Assembly (NCBI GenBank): GCA_014155875.1
Contig: JACEFZ010014586.1
Span: 124,001 to 188,000 of the forward strand
Direction of reading: 5' to 3'
Source: Cepaea nemoralis
Taxonomy: Eukaryota > Mollusca > Gastropoda > Stylommatophora > Helicidae
DNA: 64,000 nt
A program made the translations under genes and the position numbers. Of the stretch, positions 56,177 through 64,000 are shown piece by piece. The notes below the pieces were generated by a model that did no database searches, was not told where the DNA came from, and saw only the letters and a program-made list of their open reading frames with translations. The first letter of the stretch is position 1, and every line of letters starts with the position of its first letter.

Positions 56177-56677
56177 TCGATGGTATGTGATATATCCACC
56201 AAGTTTGTAACGGGTAATAAGGATTAGATTCCGGATAGAGAGCATGAGGAACGGCTGCCACATTCAAGGAATGCAGCAGGCGCGCAACTTATCCACTCCC
56301 TACACAGGGAGGTAGTGACGAAAAATAACAATACTGGACTCTATCGAGGCCCCGTAATTGGAATAAGTACTTTAAACCTTTTAACAAGGATCTATTGGAG
56401 GGCAAATCTGTTGCCAGCAGCCATGGTAATTCCACCTCCAATAGCGTATATTAAAGTTGCTGCAGTTAAAAAGCTTGTAGTTGGATCTCAGGTGTGAGCA
56501 CTGATCTGGTTCGCAAGATCAGTCCTGCATCTGGCGTTTGTTGTCTCAGATGGCTATGTGAGGTGCACCCCAATCAGGAACTTCCCAGCCGACGCAAGTT
56601 AGCAAGGCAGGCGTTTCAAGAATGTGACCGCAGTGCGAAGCCGGAGTCGCGTTTTGAGCGGGCAAAAGAGCAATTTT
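56177..56677 (+). pseudogene. Degenerate 18S rDNA, unit 1 continued to the V4 region
   Basis: Resumes 18S after the LINE: GTTTGTAACGGGTAATAAGG, GGCTGCCACATTCAAGGAAT, GAGGTAGTGACGAAAAATAA, CAGCAGCCATGGTAATTCCA (GCCGCGG degraded) and GTTAAAAAGCTTGTAGTTGG. After the V4-like stretch it stops being recognisable near 56650 and runs straight into spacer text of a second unit. Confidence 0.85.
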
Positions 56678-57009
56678 GTAAGAAAGTTTAACCAGGTCTC
56701 GAGAAGACCCACTTTCTCTCGATGAGTAGTGGGCCTGTTGTCAGTAAGCTGGCATAGCTTTTCGGTGAGTCCTGCCTGGCATAGCTTGAAATCTCATTGG
56801 TAGGCATCCAGTGGTTTTGCGTGTATTTCCAGGTACCGAGGGAGTGCGCTGAGCGATTGCGACTCTTGGCCTGCATGTGCGTAAATAGTCCGTCTGTGCG
56901 ATAGATATCTGGTTCATCCTGCCAGTAGTCATATGCTTGTCTCAAAGATTAAACCATGCATGTCTAAGTTCACACTGTCTAACGGTGAAACCGCGAAAGG
57001 CTGATTAAA
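56678..57009 (+). pseudogene. Degenerate rDNA unit 2: spacer plus first 100 nt of 18S
   Basis: 56678-56905 parallels the spacer at 51888-52111. 18S begins at 56906 (GGTTCATCCTGCCAGTAGTC, AAGATTAAACCATGCATGTC, CGGTGAAACCGCGAAAGGCT). Head-to-tail order with unit 1 shows this was a tandem array of truncated units. 18S stops at GATTAAAT, near 57009. Confidence 0.82.
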
Positions 57010-57120
57010 TTGCTTGGTCCAGACACTTGTTCTACGACTCTCAGCTGAGGGATATGGCTGAACGCCTCCAAGTCAATACCCATCAGATGTGAGGGACTGG
57101 TCGTTACACACCCTCTGCTA
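57003..57120 (+). pseudogene. Probable 28S rDNA 3'-end fragment fused to 18S
   Basis: TTGCTTGGTCCAGACACTTG and GGCTGAACGCCTCCAAGTCA resemble the 3' end of 28S rRNA, where ...CTGAACGCCTCTAAGTCAG is highly conserved. It follows 18S without spacer, across a short TTAAAT-type junction, so the two rRNA pieces are fused. The assignment rests mainly on that conserved block. Confidence 0.55.
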
Positions 57121-57712
57121 CATGGGGGTGAGATGCTGAGCCGGCAGCATCTGCATTTCTTGGAAAATCCAAACCTAAAGCTTGCTGAGTGGATGTCCTC
57201 TGCAGACTGACCGTTCCTGGTTTCATGGGGAGCGGCCAATAGCAAACGAAATTCCCAATATACGGAAGTGAGGAAGTGAAGCAGCCATGCGCAGGATATG
57301 ACGATTCCTTGGGTGAGCCCAGTACCAGAGCGCTATGTGTCGGCTCTGTAATTATGGAAGCCTCCTTGGATGGCAGGGAATGCCCATGGTCTGCCCCTGC
57401 CTTCCCTTGAGGGTCTGACTGTGATGTCTTTGGCCGTTCTAGCTTGACCATGGGATGTGGACGACACCACAACAGTGAGAGTCGAATGTCCTTTGAAACA
57501 GCAAGAACGCAGCTCTGCTGTAAACAGGCACAACGCAACTCCGTCCGAGTGAGAGTCAAATGTACTTCAAACACCTGGGAAGGCTAACCCGGTCAACAAT
57601 TGCCTGCAGAAGTTGGATGTGTCACCCTAACGGTGCAAGAACGCAGCTCTGCTGTAAACAGTCACATCGCAATCACGTCCGAAAAAAATTCTCTGGATGA
57701 ACGCAGAAGAAG
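57121..57712 (+). mobile_element. LINE-N copy 5, 3' end in plus orientation
   Basis: About 590 bp matching the 3' UTR of copies 1 and 2 in reverse (CTCTGCAGACTG, GTGAGCCCAGTACCAGAGCG, CCTGCCTTCCCTTGAGGG, GAACGCAGCTCTGCTGTAAA). Ends GGATGAACGCAGAAGAAG. A segment is partly duplicated inside (AAGAACGCAGCTCTGCTGTA at 57506 and 57638). Confidence 0.75.
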
Positions 57713-57936
57713 AAATGTACCAAACAGGCAATTCAATTTTCCACACTATATGTGTATCTATTATTAACTTCCACTCTTTACTAATGAGATAAATTATTAA
57801 TATCTCTACTTATAAGCAATGCAGAGGCTCAAATGAGGTATCACTGGATTTAATTAATAAAAGATATTGTAATAAACCTAATAAAATTATAACCAGAAAG
57901 TCCCTTGGCTATAATGCACCGGACCAAATAGAGGAA

Positions 57937-58074
57937 CCCTGGGAAGGTTAACCCGGTCAACAAATGCCTGCAGAAGTCGGATGTGTCTGCCTAGCGGCGC
58001 AAGAACGCAGCTCTGCTGTAAACAAGCACAACGCAATCACGTCACACAAAAAAACTGGATGAACGCAGAAGAAG
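57937..58074 (+). mobile_element. Ultra-short LINE-N insertion (138 bp)
   Basis: Only the extreme 3' end (GGTTAACCCGGTCAACAAAT through ACGCAGAAGAAG), flanked by AATAGAGGAA at 57927-57936 and 58075-58084. Target is an RTE-like LINE tail (AATAGAGGAAGACCTAAAGT). Confidence 0.82.
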
Positions 58075-58185
58075 AATAGAGGAAGACCTAAAGTGGAGAA
58101 GAGAATTAGAGACAGAGATGGAGGCCATGGATGGAGCTGAAAGAATATGATGGCTCTGTGTCAGTTGGTTGACTAGACCGAGGTA

Positions 58186-58916
58186 GTTCATGTTCCCTCC
58201 ACAGGTTTTAAATATTGCATTATCAACAAACTCCAACTCAATGCCCAGAAAAGCTGACCACTTTACAACAACTGAATGTATACAGTAAAGAAGACAAGAG
58301 TAGTGAAATAACTGAAAGCACACCTAAAGAACCCCATCCAAAGTAGGCAAGCACACAAATGCATAAATATTTGGTAATATATTATAATATGGTAATATCT
58401 GTGAATCAGTCAGTCATACGTGTTAATGTAGCAAAGGTAGAAACTTCAGGCTAAATCAGGTAACATATGGGTGTAGTGCTTTGGTAATGATCCTGGAGCT
58501 GAAGTTCTTTTTTTCATACTAAGGAACTTGTCAAACTGGATCTTTACAAAGCCCACTAATTACTGATTTTTTTTTTCCTTCAGATCTTGCTTTTTTTTCA
58601 TATTTTAAAATTTTACAAAAGTATCTAGATTTAACTTATTATTATTTATACCAACCAGAACACTATACATGTATTCATACTTGATACAAACTGTGATTTC
58701 CTTTTAATGACAGATTTAGTTTTATTATTTTATATTATTAATATTAATATTATTAACTCATTCCATCCAGGAAAATTAAATGATTATCCCTCTCTATTCT
58801 CTATCACTACCGGAGTTTCAAACGTTTTACTTTAGTTTTATTCACTTTGTATCCAAGTGTTAATTTTCATTATTTTAACGCTTTCATGTAAGGTCAAAAT
58901 TATTACTGAGGGTAAT
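58186..58916. other. Unassigned AT-rich DNA
   Basis: About 730 bp with T-rich runs; nothing recognised. 58090-58180 just before it is an RTE-like LINE tail. Confidence 0.3.
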
Positions 58917-59147
58917 AACTACCTCCTGGCCACGGGGTTAACGTCTTTCTCTGTAATCCCATATATTCTCATGAGTAACGCAGCTGCGCGAGAATCGGCA
59001 GCGGGTCGCGGCGAGCTGGTAACTTTAAACTTACGGGGTACGTGAGCCGGTCACTCAGAAAGCAATGGCAGCGTAATCTTGCCTCGTACATCAACAGCAG
59101 CTGACAAATGCTGGTGTTGACTGCAACGTCCTGTAAGGGATATGCAA
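58917..59147 (+). mobile_element. SINE-A variant
   Basis: CTCCTGGCCACGGGGTTAAC, ATTCTCATGAGTAACGCAGC, GAAAGCAATGGCAGCG and GTTGACTGCAACGTCCTGTA to GGATATGCAAC. Same divergent-head subfamily as 45333 and 48546, in the opposite orientation. Confidence 0.62.
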
Positions 59148-59727
59148 CATTTTAAAAAAAACTGCCTGGAATAGAAATAATTAATGTAACAAGTAACAAC
59201 TGCTGGGGCAGAAACAGATTTCAGAATTTCACTGCGCCATCGCTGCAAAAAAAATAAAAAAGATTATCTGATCTTCTCTATCTAGCGTCTTTTCTATCAT
59301 ATTTTGTATCTCAGATCTGTTTTTTTTTCCTCAGGATATATAATTTGCTTCTGATTAATCATTTTCAGACTTTATAGAAAATAATAATAGAATAATACCA
59401 AACATCAGACAATTCCACACTCTGCAGTGAACGTGTAATATTTCTGTGTACTAGATGTGAAAGTATCCGCCATTAAAGACTGTTGCCAGATTTTTAACAC
59501 TTCGCTTTTTAAATAACATGCTTCAGCTACGGTTGGCCCTCTAACAGCATTGGAAACTAATAATTCCAGTGTTAACGGTATTAGAAATCATCATGAAACC
59601 TTTATCTCTCACATGTTTAACTTGTGCGTATCATCTGTTTGATGATAGTTACTACTTCAACCAATGTCGTACTTTGAATACACCAATTTATGTTCAGCTT
59701 CCACAAGATACTGGAAAATACCATTTC
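59148..59727. other. Unassigned DNA before LINE-N copy 2
   Basis: About 580 bp of AT-rich sequence without recognised repeats. Confidence 0.3.
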
Positions 59728-60171
59728 TTCTTCTTCGTTCATCCGGAGTTTTTTTTTCGGATGTGATTGCGTTGTGACTGTTTACAGCAGAGCTGCGTTC
59801 TTGCGCCGTTAGGCCGACACATCCGACTTCTGCGGGCATTTGTTGACCGGGTTAACCTTCCCGGGGGTTTCTTAGGACGTTTGACTCTCACTGTTGTGGT
59901 GTTATCCCCCATCCCAGCTGGTCCATATAGAACAGCCAAAGATCCTGGTCAGCCCTCAAGGGAAGGCAGGGGCAGACCATGGGCATTCCCCGCCATCCAA
60001 GGAGGCTTCCATACTTGCAGAGCCGATACATAGCGCTCTGGTACTGGGCTCACCCAAGGAATCGTCACGTCCTGCACATGGCTGCTTAGCCTCACTTCCG
60101 TATATTGGGCCTTCCGTTCACCATAGGCTGTTCTTCCGGAAACCAGAAGTATGCAGTCTGCAGATGACATC

Positions 60172-60525
60172 CACACAGTGAGCTTTCGATTCGGACTTTC
60201 CATGTAATGGATTTGCTATCCAAGCAATATTCCATTTCGTGCCACTAGGACACTTTTCCACCTTTTATGAAGTCCACACAGTGGGCTTTTGATTCGGACT
60301 TTCCACGTAATGGATTTGCTATCCAAGCAATATTCCATTTCATGCCACTAGGACGCTTTTCCACCTTTTATGAAGCCCACACAATGGGCTTTTGATTCGG
60401 ACTTTCCACGTAATGGATTTGCTATCCAAGCAATATTCCATTTCGTGCCACCAGAACACTTTTCCACCTTTTATGAAGCCCACACAGCGAGCTTTCTATT
60501 TGGACTTTCCACATAATGGAGTGCT
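60172..60525 (-). repeat. 3' tandem repeats of LINE-N copy 2 (four units, 103 bp)
   Basis: Units start with CACACAGTGAGC or close variants at 60172, 60275, 60378 and 60481. The fourth is partial and ends at CATAATGGA, where the deletion junction to GTGCTGCGCTTAGGTCAG lies. Confidence 0.88.
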
Positions 60526-61148
60526 GCGCTTAGGTCAGCTATTTCTGTGCTGTTATTGCTCTTCAGTATTGAGACAGCTGACTTTGCATCTGTGAAGATA
60601 GCTATTTGCTTCTCTTTATTTTCCTCCATCAGGAGCATTTCTGCTGCAGTTTTCAAAGCCTCTACCTCCGCTTTGAAGTTACTTGAAAATTTTCCAGTTG
60701 CCATTGAATGTGTTTTTTTCACTCCATTTTTTAAATTTAGGAGAATTCCTCCTCCTCCATTCTCTATTGAATTTTTGGCTGATCCATCTGTATATGCATG
60801 GGTCCAATTCCTGCCTGGGTAATGTTCTTTTATGTAGTTTAGAGTTATTTCTCTTCTTTCGGTTTCATGCTGAGTGTTCTTTTTCTCAATACCAGGAATA
60901 TTTTCTATCATCTCAGGCAGTTGCTGCTGTCTCCAAGCTGGGAACTTGTGTGCATTGTGTATGGGCTTGACTGTTGATATGTTAAGTATAGGATCTGCCC
61001 TAATCCTTCGTTTTGCAGTTTCTACAAAGTTGCTACGCTTCAGTCTTCCTTTTCCAAAACCATTAAATCTGTTGTACATAGGGTGGTCTGTCAATCTTCT
61101 AAATTTTTCTGCTTGTTGCTGGGCTCTGCTATCTCTTCTATCCTGCAT
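60471..61148 (-). pseudogene. LINE-N copy 2 RNase H, C-terminally truncated
   Basis: Open for 225 residues: MQDRRDSRAQQQAEKFRRLT, HAYTDGSAKNS, FKAEVEALKTAAEML, FTDAKSAVSIL, then NSTEIADLSAALHYVE. There it leaves the normal sequence. Compared with copy 1, the WIPSHCSIPGNEEADRLAK motif and the Cys/His tail are deleted, so RNase H lacks its last catalytic region. Confidence 0.8.
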
Positions 61149-61179
61149 TGGTTGTAAACAAGTGATCTTTTCTAGTTCA

Positions 61180-63858
61180 TTAATAGGCGTTGTCTTCAGG
61201 CTTCCAGTTATAGATTCGCATTCCTTGGTTTTGGACTCTACTTATTTTGTTAAAGTTTGACTTAGCTGCTGTTGCCCAAGCTGCAATGCCATATTCCAGT
61301 ACTGGCCTCACCCGTCCAGTATATAACTTCTTGAGAACTTTCTCATCTGCTCCCCACGTTGTACCAGCAAGCTTTTTCATGATTGCCATTCTCTGCCTTG
61401 CTCTTGTTCGATTTTTCTCAACCTGTGTCTTCCATGTCAGGCGACGATCAAAGGTGACTCCTAGATAGTTTGGATTTTCTTCATGGCGCAATATTTTTCC
61501 ATTCAATACCAGCTTAGGTTGCTGAGTTTTATTTGAGAGGGAGAACACTGTGCATGTTGTTTTCTCCTCACTTATCTTCACTAGCCATGATTTTGACCAG
61601 TCCTCTAGCGCTAATAAGGCTTGCTGTATTCTGCTGTTAGCTGTACTAATATATTCTTCAGATGTCCATATGGCTAGGTCATCTGCAAAGGAGGATGTGT
61701 GTACTCTGGCTGGAAAATTTTCTGTGATGTCATTTATATATGCTAGGAATAATGTTGGTGAAAGAACTCCTCCTTGGGGGACACCTTGCTCCAGCAGCGT
61801 CATTTTGCTTGTTTGTCCTTGTACTTTTGTCCTGGCAGTTCTGTTCTCAAGGTAGTGGCTGATCCATTTATACATTTTTCCACAAACATGCATGTTTTGC
61901 AGTTTTACTTTCAGTCCTTCCTTCCATACTTTATCAAATGCTTTTTCTAAATCTATCCAGACTGTTAGTGTGTGCTTTTTCTCTTGGAAGGCATCCTCTA
62001 TTTCCTGAGCTATATAGGTTATTTGATCTTCAGTGGATCTGTACTTTCTGAATCCTGCTTGGTGTGGTGTTAAGAGTTTGTTTTCTTCCAGATGCCATGT
62101 TAGCCTGCCATTGATAATGCGTTCCATTAATTTTCCTACACAGCTAAGTAGACTGATAGGTCGATAGCCATTTGGTTCTTCCAGGTCTTTTCCTTTCTTT
62201 GGGACTGGTATTAGTATAGCTTCCTTCCATGCCTGTGGGACTATTCCTCTCTTCCAGCTGTTATTTAGGACTGCTAGTAGTTTCTTCTTTGCCTTGGTGC
62301 CTAGTCCTATTAGCATTTCATTTTTGATTCCATCCTTTCCTAGTGATTTCTTCTTTTTTAGGGTATTCATTGCCTGTTCCATTTCTTCCATTGTTAGATT
62401 TGCCATCATATATTCTGCTGCTGTCTCTGTATTTCTATGATGTATCTGTTTGTCTTTGATTGCTTTCTTCTGTTCGGTTGTAATATCAATGTGGTTTGCA
62501 TTTGCATAGTGTTCCATTAGTGCATTTGCAGCCTTTTTTCCTGTAAGCAAGGCATTTCCTTGTTTAATTGTTATTTGTTTGTTTCTAGGTCCTTCATTGT
62601 TCATGGCTTTCACTAGTTTCCATAGTTTGTTTCCATCCCTGTCAAAATTCAGGTTTTCTGTTTTTTCCCTCCAACAATCTCTTGTTGTTTGATTTACTGT
62701 TCTTTTATATTTTGCTGAGATGGCTTTGAGAGAGATATTCGCTTCAATTGTTTGTTCTCTCTCTGCTGTCTTCCTGGCATCTTCAACTTTGTCCTCCAAA
62801 CTTTGTAGTTCTTCAGTCCAGTATGGTTTGTAATTTTTCCTCGCTCCTCTAGGAATGGACTCAGTGGCTGCCTGTATTATCGCTCTGTTTAGACTTTCCA
62901 CCATTTGCTTTATGTTGCCATATCGTGTATTTATGTTTTCACAATATTTGTCTGTTAGTATGGCAAATCTGTCCCAATCTGCTCGTTTGTAATTCCAGCG
63001 GGGCAAGGGCTTTTGCTCATGTGGAACATACTCCATATTCATTACAAGGTCGATTGGTCTGTGGTCACTACCTGCTAATTGGTCCAGCATTTGTTCGATT
63101 TTGTGGAGGATGTCTCCTGTGCAGAAAGCTAAGTCTGGAGTAGAAGTGGTAAGCCATCTTCTGGAGTAGAAGCTCGGTGTGTCATCCGCTTTGTTGAGTA
63201 GATGGAGATTTGAGTCTATTTCCCAGTCCTCCAATTCATCTCCTCTTTTGTCAGTATCTGGGTATCCCCATCTTTCTGAACGGCTATTAAAGTCTCCGAC
63301 AATAATGCAGTTTGTGTCAGTTATTTTCATGTTTGAGAGTGTAAGGTCCTTATCTGCTGGGCTATACAGATTGTAGATTCTTATTTTCACGTCCTTTATC
63401 ATTATATCAACACCTATAATTTCCGTTTGGTTGTCAGAGATCACAGATACTTCGCTGCAAGGTATTGTATTTCGTGTAAGTATTAGAACTCCTCCTTTGT
63501 GTCCTTCGCGGTCGAAACGTGTGGCCTGATATCCTCTGACTGAGAATTTGTGATTGGCGTTGAGGTGTGTCTCTTGAATGCATGCCACATCTATTCTATC
63601 TTTATGAAGACGCTGTGTTAGGGAGTCTTTCTTCTTGTAAACTCCTTCGGCATTCCACTGTAGTATGTTGAGTGTCCGGGGTATTTGGTCAATAGCTCTT
63701 AACCTACTCCTCTGTGCCTTGACTCCACAGCACAAGGGAAGGTGACCACCAGTAGTCATGGGTGGACCCCCTCGAGGCAGGGGGCCCGGCACTATCACCG
63801 CCTGATGGGACTTCACGGGATTAGCACCATAACGATTAATTTTGATTTGTAACATCAT
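61180..63858 (-). CDS. LINE-N copy 2 endonuclease-reverse transcriptase (892 aa open)
   Basis: Continuous frame: MMLQIKINRYGANPVKSHQA start region, APE endonuclease (ACIQETHLN, VGDFNSRSERWG, GSDHRPIDL; residues about 70-290), connector with TRDCWREKTENL, then RT (GYRPISLLSCVGKLMERII, WIDLEKAFDKVW, GVPQGGVLSPTLF, SSFADDLAIW; residues about 480-790). The encoded protein nicks target DNA and primes reverse transcription of its own RNA. The frame ends at 61180 because of one inserted base near 61211 (AGTTATAGATTCG versus AGTTATGATTCG in copy 1). Without it, RT continues into RNase H. The real start codon could be the Met at MTTGGHLPL, as in copy 1. Confidence 0.85.
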   Translation of the reverse strand: MMLQIKINRYGANPVKSHQAVIVPGPLPRGGPPMTTGGHLPLCCGVKAQRSRLRAIDQIPRTLNILQWNAEGVYKKKDSLTQRLHKDRIDVACIQETHLNANHKFSVRGYQATRFDREGHKGGVLILTRNTIPCSEVSVISDNQTEIIGVDIMIKDVKIRIYNLYSPADKDLTLSNMKITDTNCIIVGDFNSRSERWGYPDTDKRGDELEDWEIDSNLHLLNKADDTPSFYSRRWLTTSTPDLAFCTGDILHKIEQMLDQLAGSDHRPIDLVMNMEYVPHEQKPLPRWNYKRADWDRFAILTDKYCENINTRYGNIKQMVESLNRAIIQAATESIPRGARKNYKPYWTEELQSLEDKVEDARKTAEREQTIEANISLKAISAKYKRTVNQTTRDCWREKTENLNFDRDGNKLWKLVKAMNNEGPRNKQITIKQGNALLTGKKAANALMEHYANANHIDITTEQKKAIKDKQIHHRNTETAAEYMMANLTMEEMEQAMNTLKKKKSLGKDGIKNEMLIGLGTKAKKKLLAVLNNSWKRGIVPQAWKEAILIPVPKKGKDLEEPNGYRPISLLSCVGKLMERIINGRLTWHLEENKLLTPHQAGFRKYRSTEDQITYIAQEIEDAFQEKKHTLTVWIDLEKAFDKVWKEGLKVKLQNMHVCGKMYKWISHYLENRTARTKVQGQTSKMTLLEQGVPQGGVLSPTLFLAYINDITENFPARVHTSSFADDLAIWTSEEYISTANSRIQQALLALEDWSKSWLVKISEEKTTCTVFSLSNKTQQPKLVLNGKILRHEENPNYLGVTFDRRLTWKTQVEKNRTRARQRMAIMKKLAGTTWGADEKVLKKLYTGRVRPVLEYGIAAWATAAKSNFNKISRVQNQGMRIYNWKPEDNAY

Positions 63859-63867
63859 GAATTAAGT

Positions 63868-64000
63868 TACGTTGCACTGCTTTGTCAAGCCTGTGGCTCA
63901 GTACATCCGATTTCGACAAGCATTTATTTGGGATGCTTTCCCTAGCCTTTGACTGTCCCCAGTCTACCTACAAGGCAGCAGGTTTTACGTTGCACTGCTT
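63868..64000 (-). repeat. 5' tandem monomers of LINE-N copy 2 (incomplete)
   Basis: GTTGCACTGCTTTGTCAAGC at 63871 recurs as GTTGCACTGCTT at 63989, a 118-bp period identical to that in copy 1. The window ends within the second unit. Confidence 0.78.

Larger units (their letters stand above)
59728..64000 (-). mobile_element. LINE-N copy 2, runs off the window
   Basis: In sense order from the right edge: at least part of two 118-bp 5' monomers; an uninterrupted endonuclease-RT frame (61180-63858); a one-base shift; RNase H; then a junction that skips the C-terminal segment into four 103-bp 3' repeats; the 3' UTR; and a TTC run at 59728. It is the most intact coding copy here. Its 5' end lies beyond 64000, so no TSD can be checked. 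Confidence 0.85.

Noticed and set aside
55585..56190. 201-codon plus-strand frame as a host gene
   Set aside because: It lies across LINE-N 3' UTR and 5' region in a nested insertion; no domain and no relation to known coding text.
52112..57009. Functional 18S rRNA gene
   Set aside because: Truncated, heavily substituted, and interrupted by a LINE; conserved core blocks such as GCCGCGG are damaged.

Overview
This is a stretch of animal genome. It carries one long, intron-rich protein gene on the minus strand, buried in transposable-element debris. The evidence for an animal is GT-AG split exons, tRNA-headed SINEs, several non-LTR retrotransposon families, and hAT, mariner, piggyBac and Helitron-like elements. 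The 18S rDNA fragments at 52-57 kb read like lophotrochozoan 18S from memory. A mollusc, perhaps a gastropod, is my best guess; no species can be assigned.

Host gene: an RBM33-like RNA-binding protein runs from an ATG at 49739 down to a stop at 5456. I assembled 17 coding exons by hand. Every splice junction keeps phase: coding lengths 38, 64, 122, 31, 224, 190, 63, 139, 851, 255, 62, 172, 151, 1521, 210, 123 and 93 nt. Once one apparently extra base in exon 14 is discounted, this gives about 1435 residues. Order in the protein: acidic N-terminus (exons 1-8), Pro/Gly/Arg-rich linker (9-11), basic segment and charged helix (12-13), poly-Gln and Pro/Gln-rich region (14-15), and a C-terminal RRM-like fold (16-17). 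The C-terminus may be incomplete, because the TAA stop overlaps a donor-like GTAAGC.

Layout: 0-5.4 kb is 3' flank with RTE-like LINE, SINE and mariner fragments. 5.4-49.7 kb is the gene; its introns hold a 4.9-kb LINE (17.6-22.6 kb) inside a SINE, a 3.1-kb hAT relic (24.9-28.0 kb), two of three piggyBac-type miniature elements, a Helitron-like element (31.4-32.4 kb), a mariner deletion derivative (10.1-10.8 kb) and long microsatellites. 49.8-64 kb is upstream flank or 5' intron, with no host coding exon recognised. It holds a degenerate rDNA pseudogene array invaded by nested copies of the same LINE, and a second long LINE copy that runs off the right edge.

Most notable: (1) a tandem array of eleven in-register 5' splice sites made by 72-bp duplication of an RBM33 exon-intron boundary; (2) the LINE family, here called LINE-N, with APE, RT and RNase H domains, no visible ORF1, 118-bp tandem 5' monomers, 103-bp tandem 3' repeats and GAA-type tails; (3) rDNA fragments joining 18S to what looks like 28S, with LINE-N inside 18S; (4) a three-copy TTAA-targeted piggyBac miniature family that keeps the start of its transposase gene.
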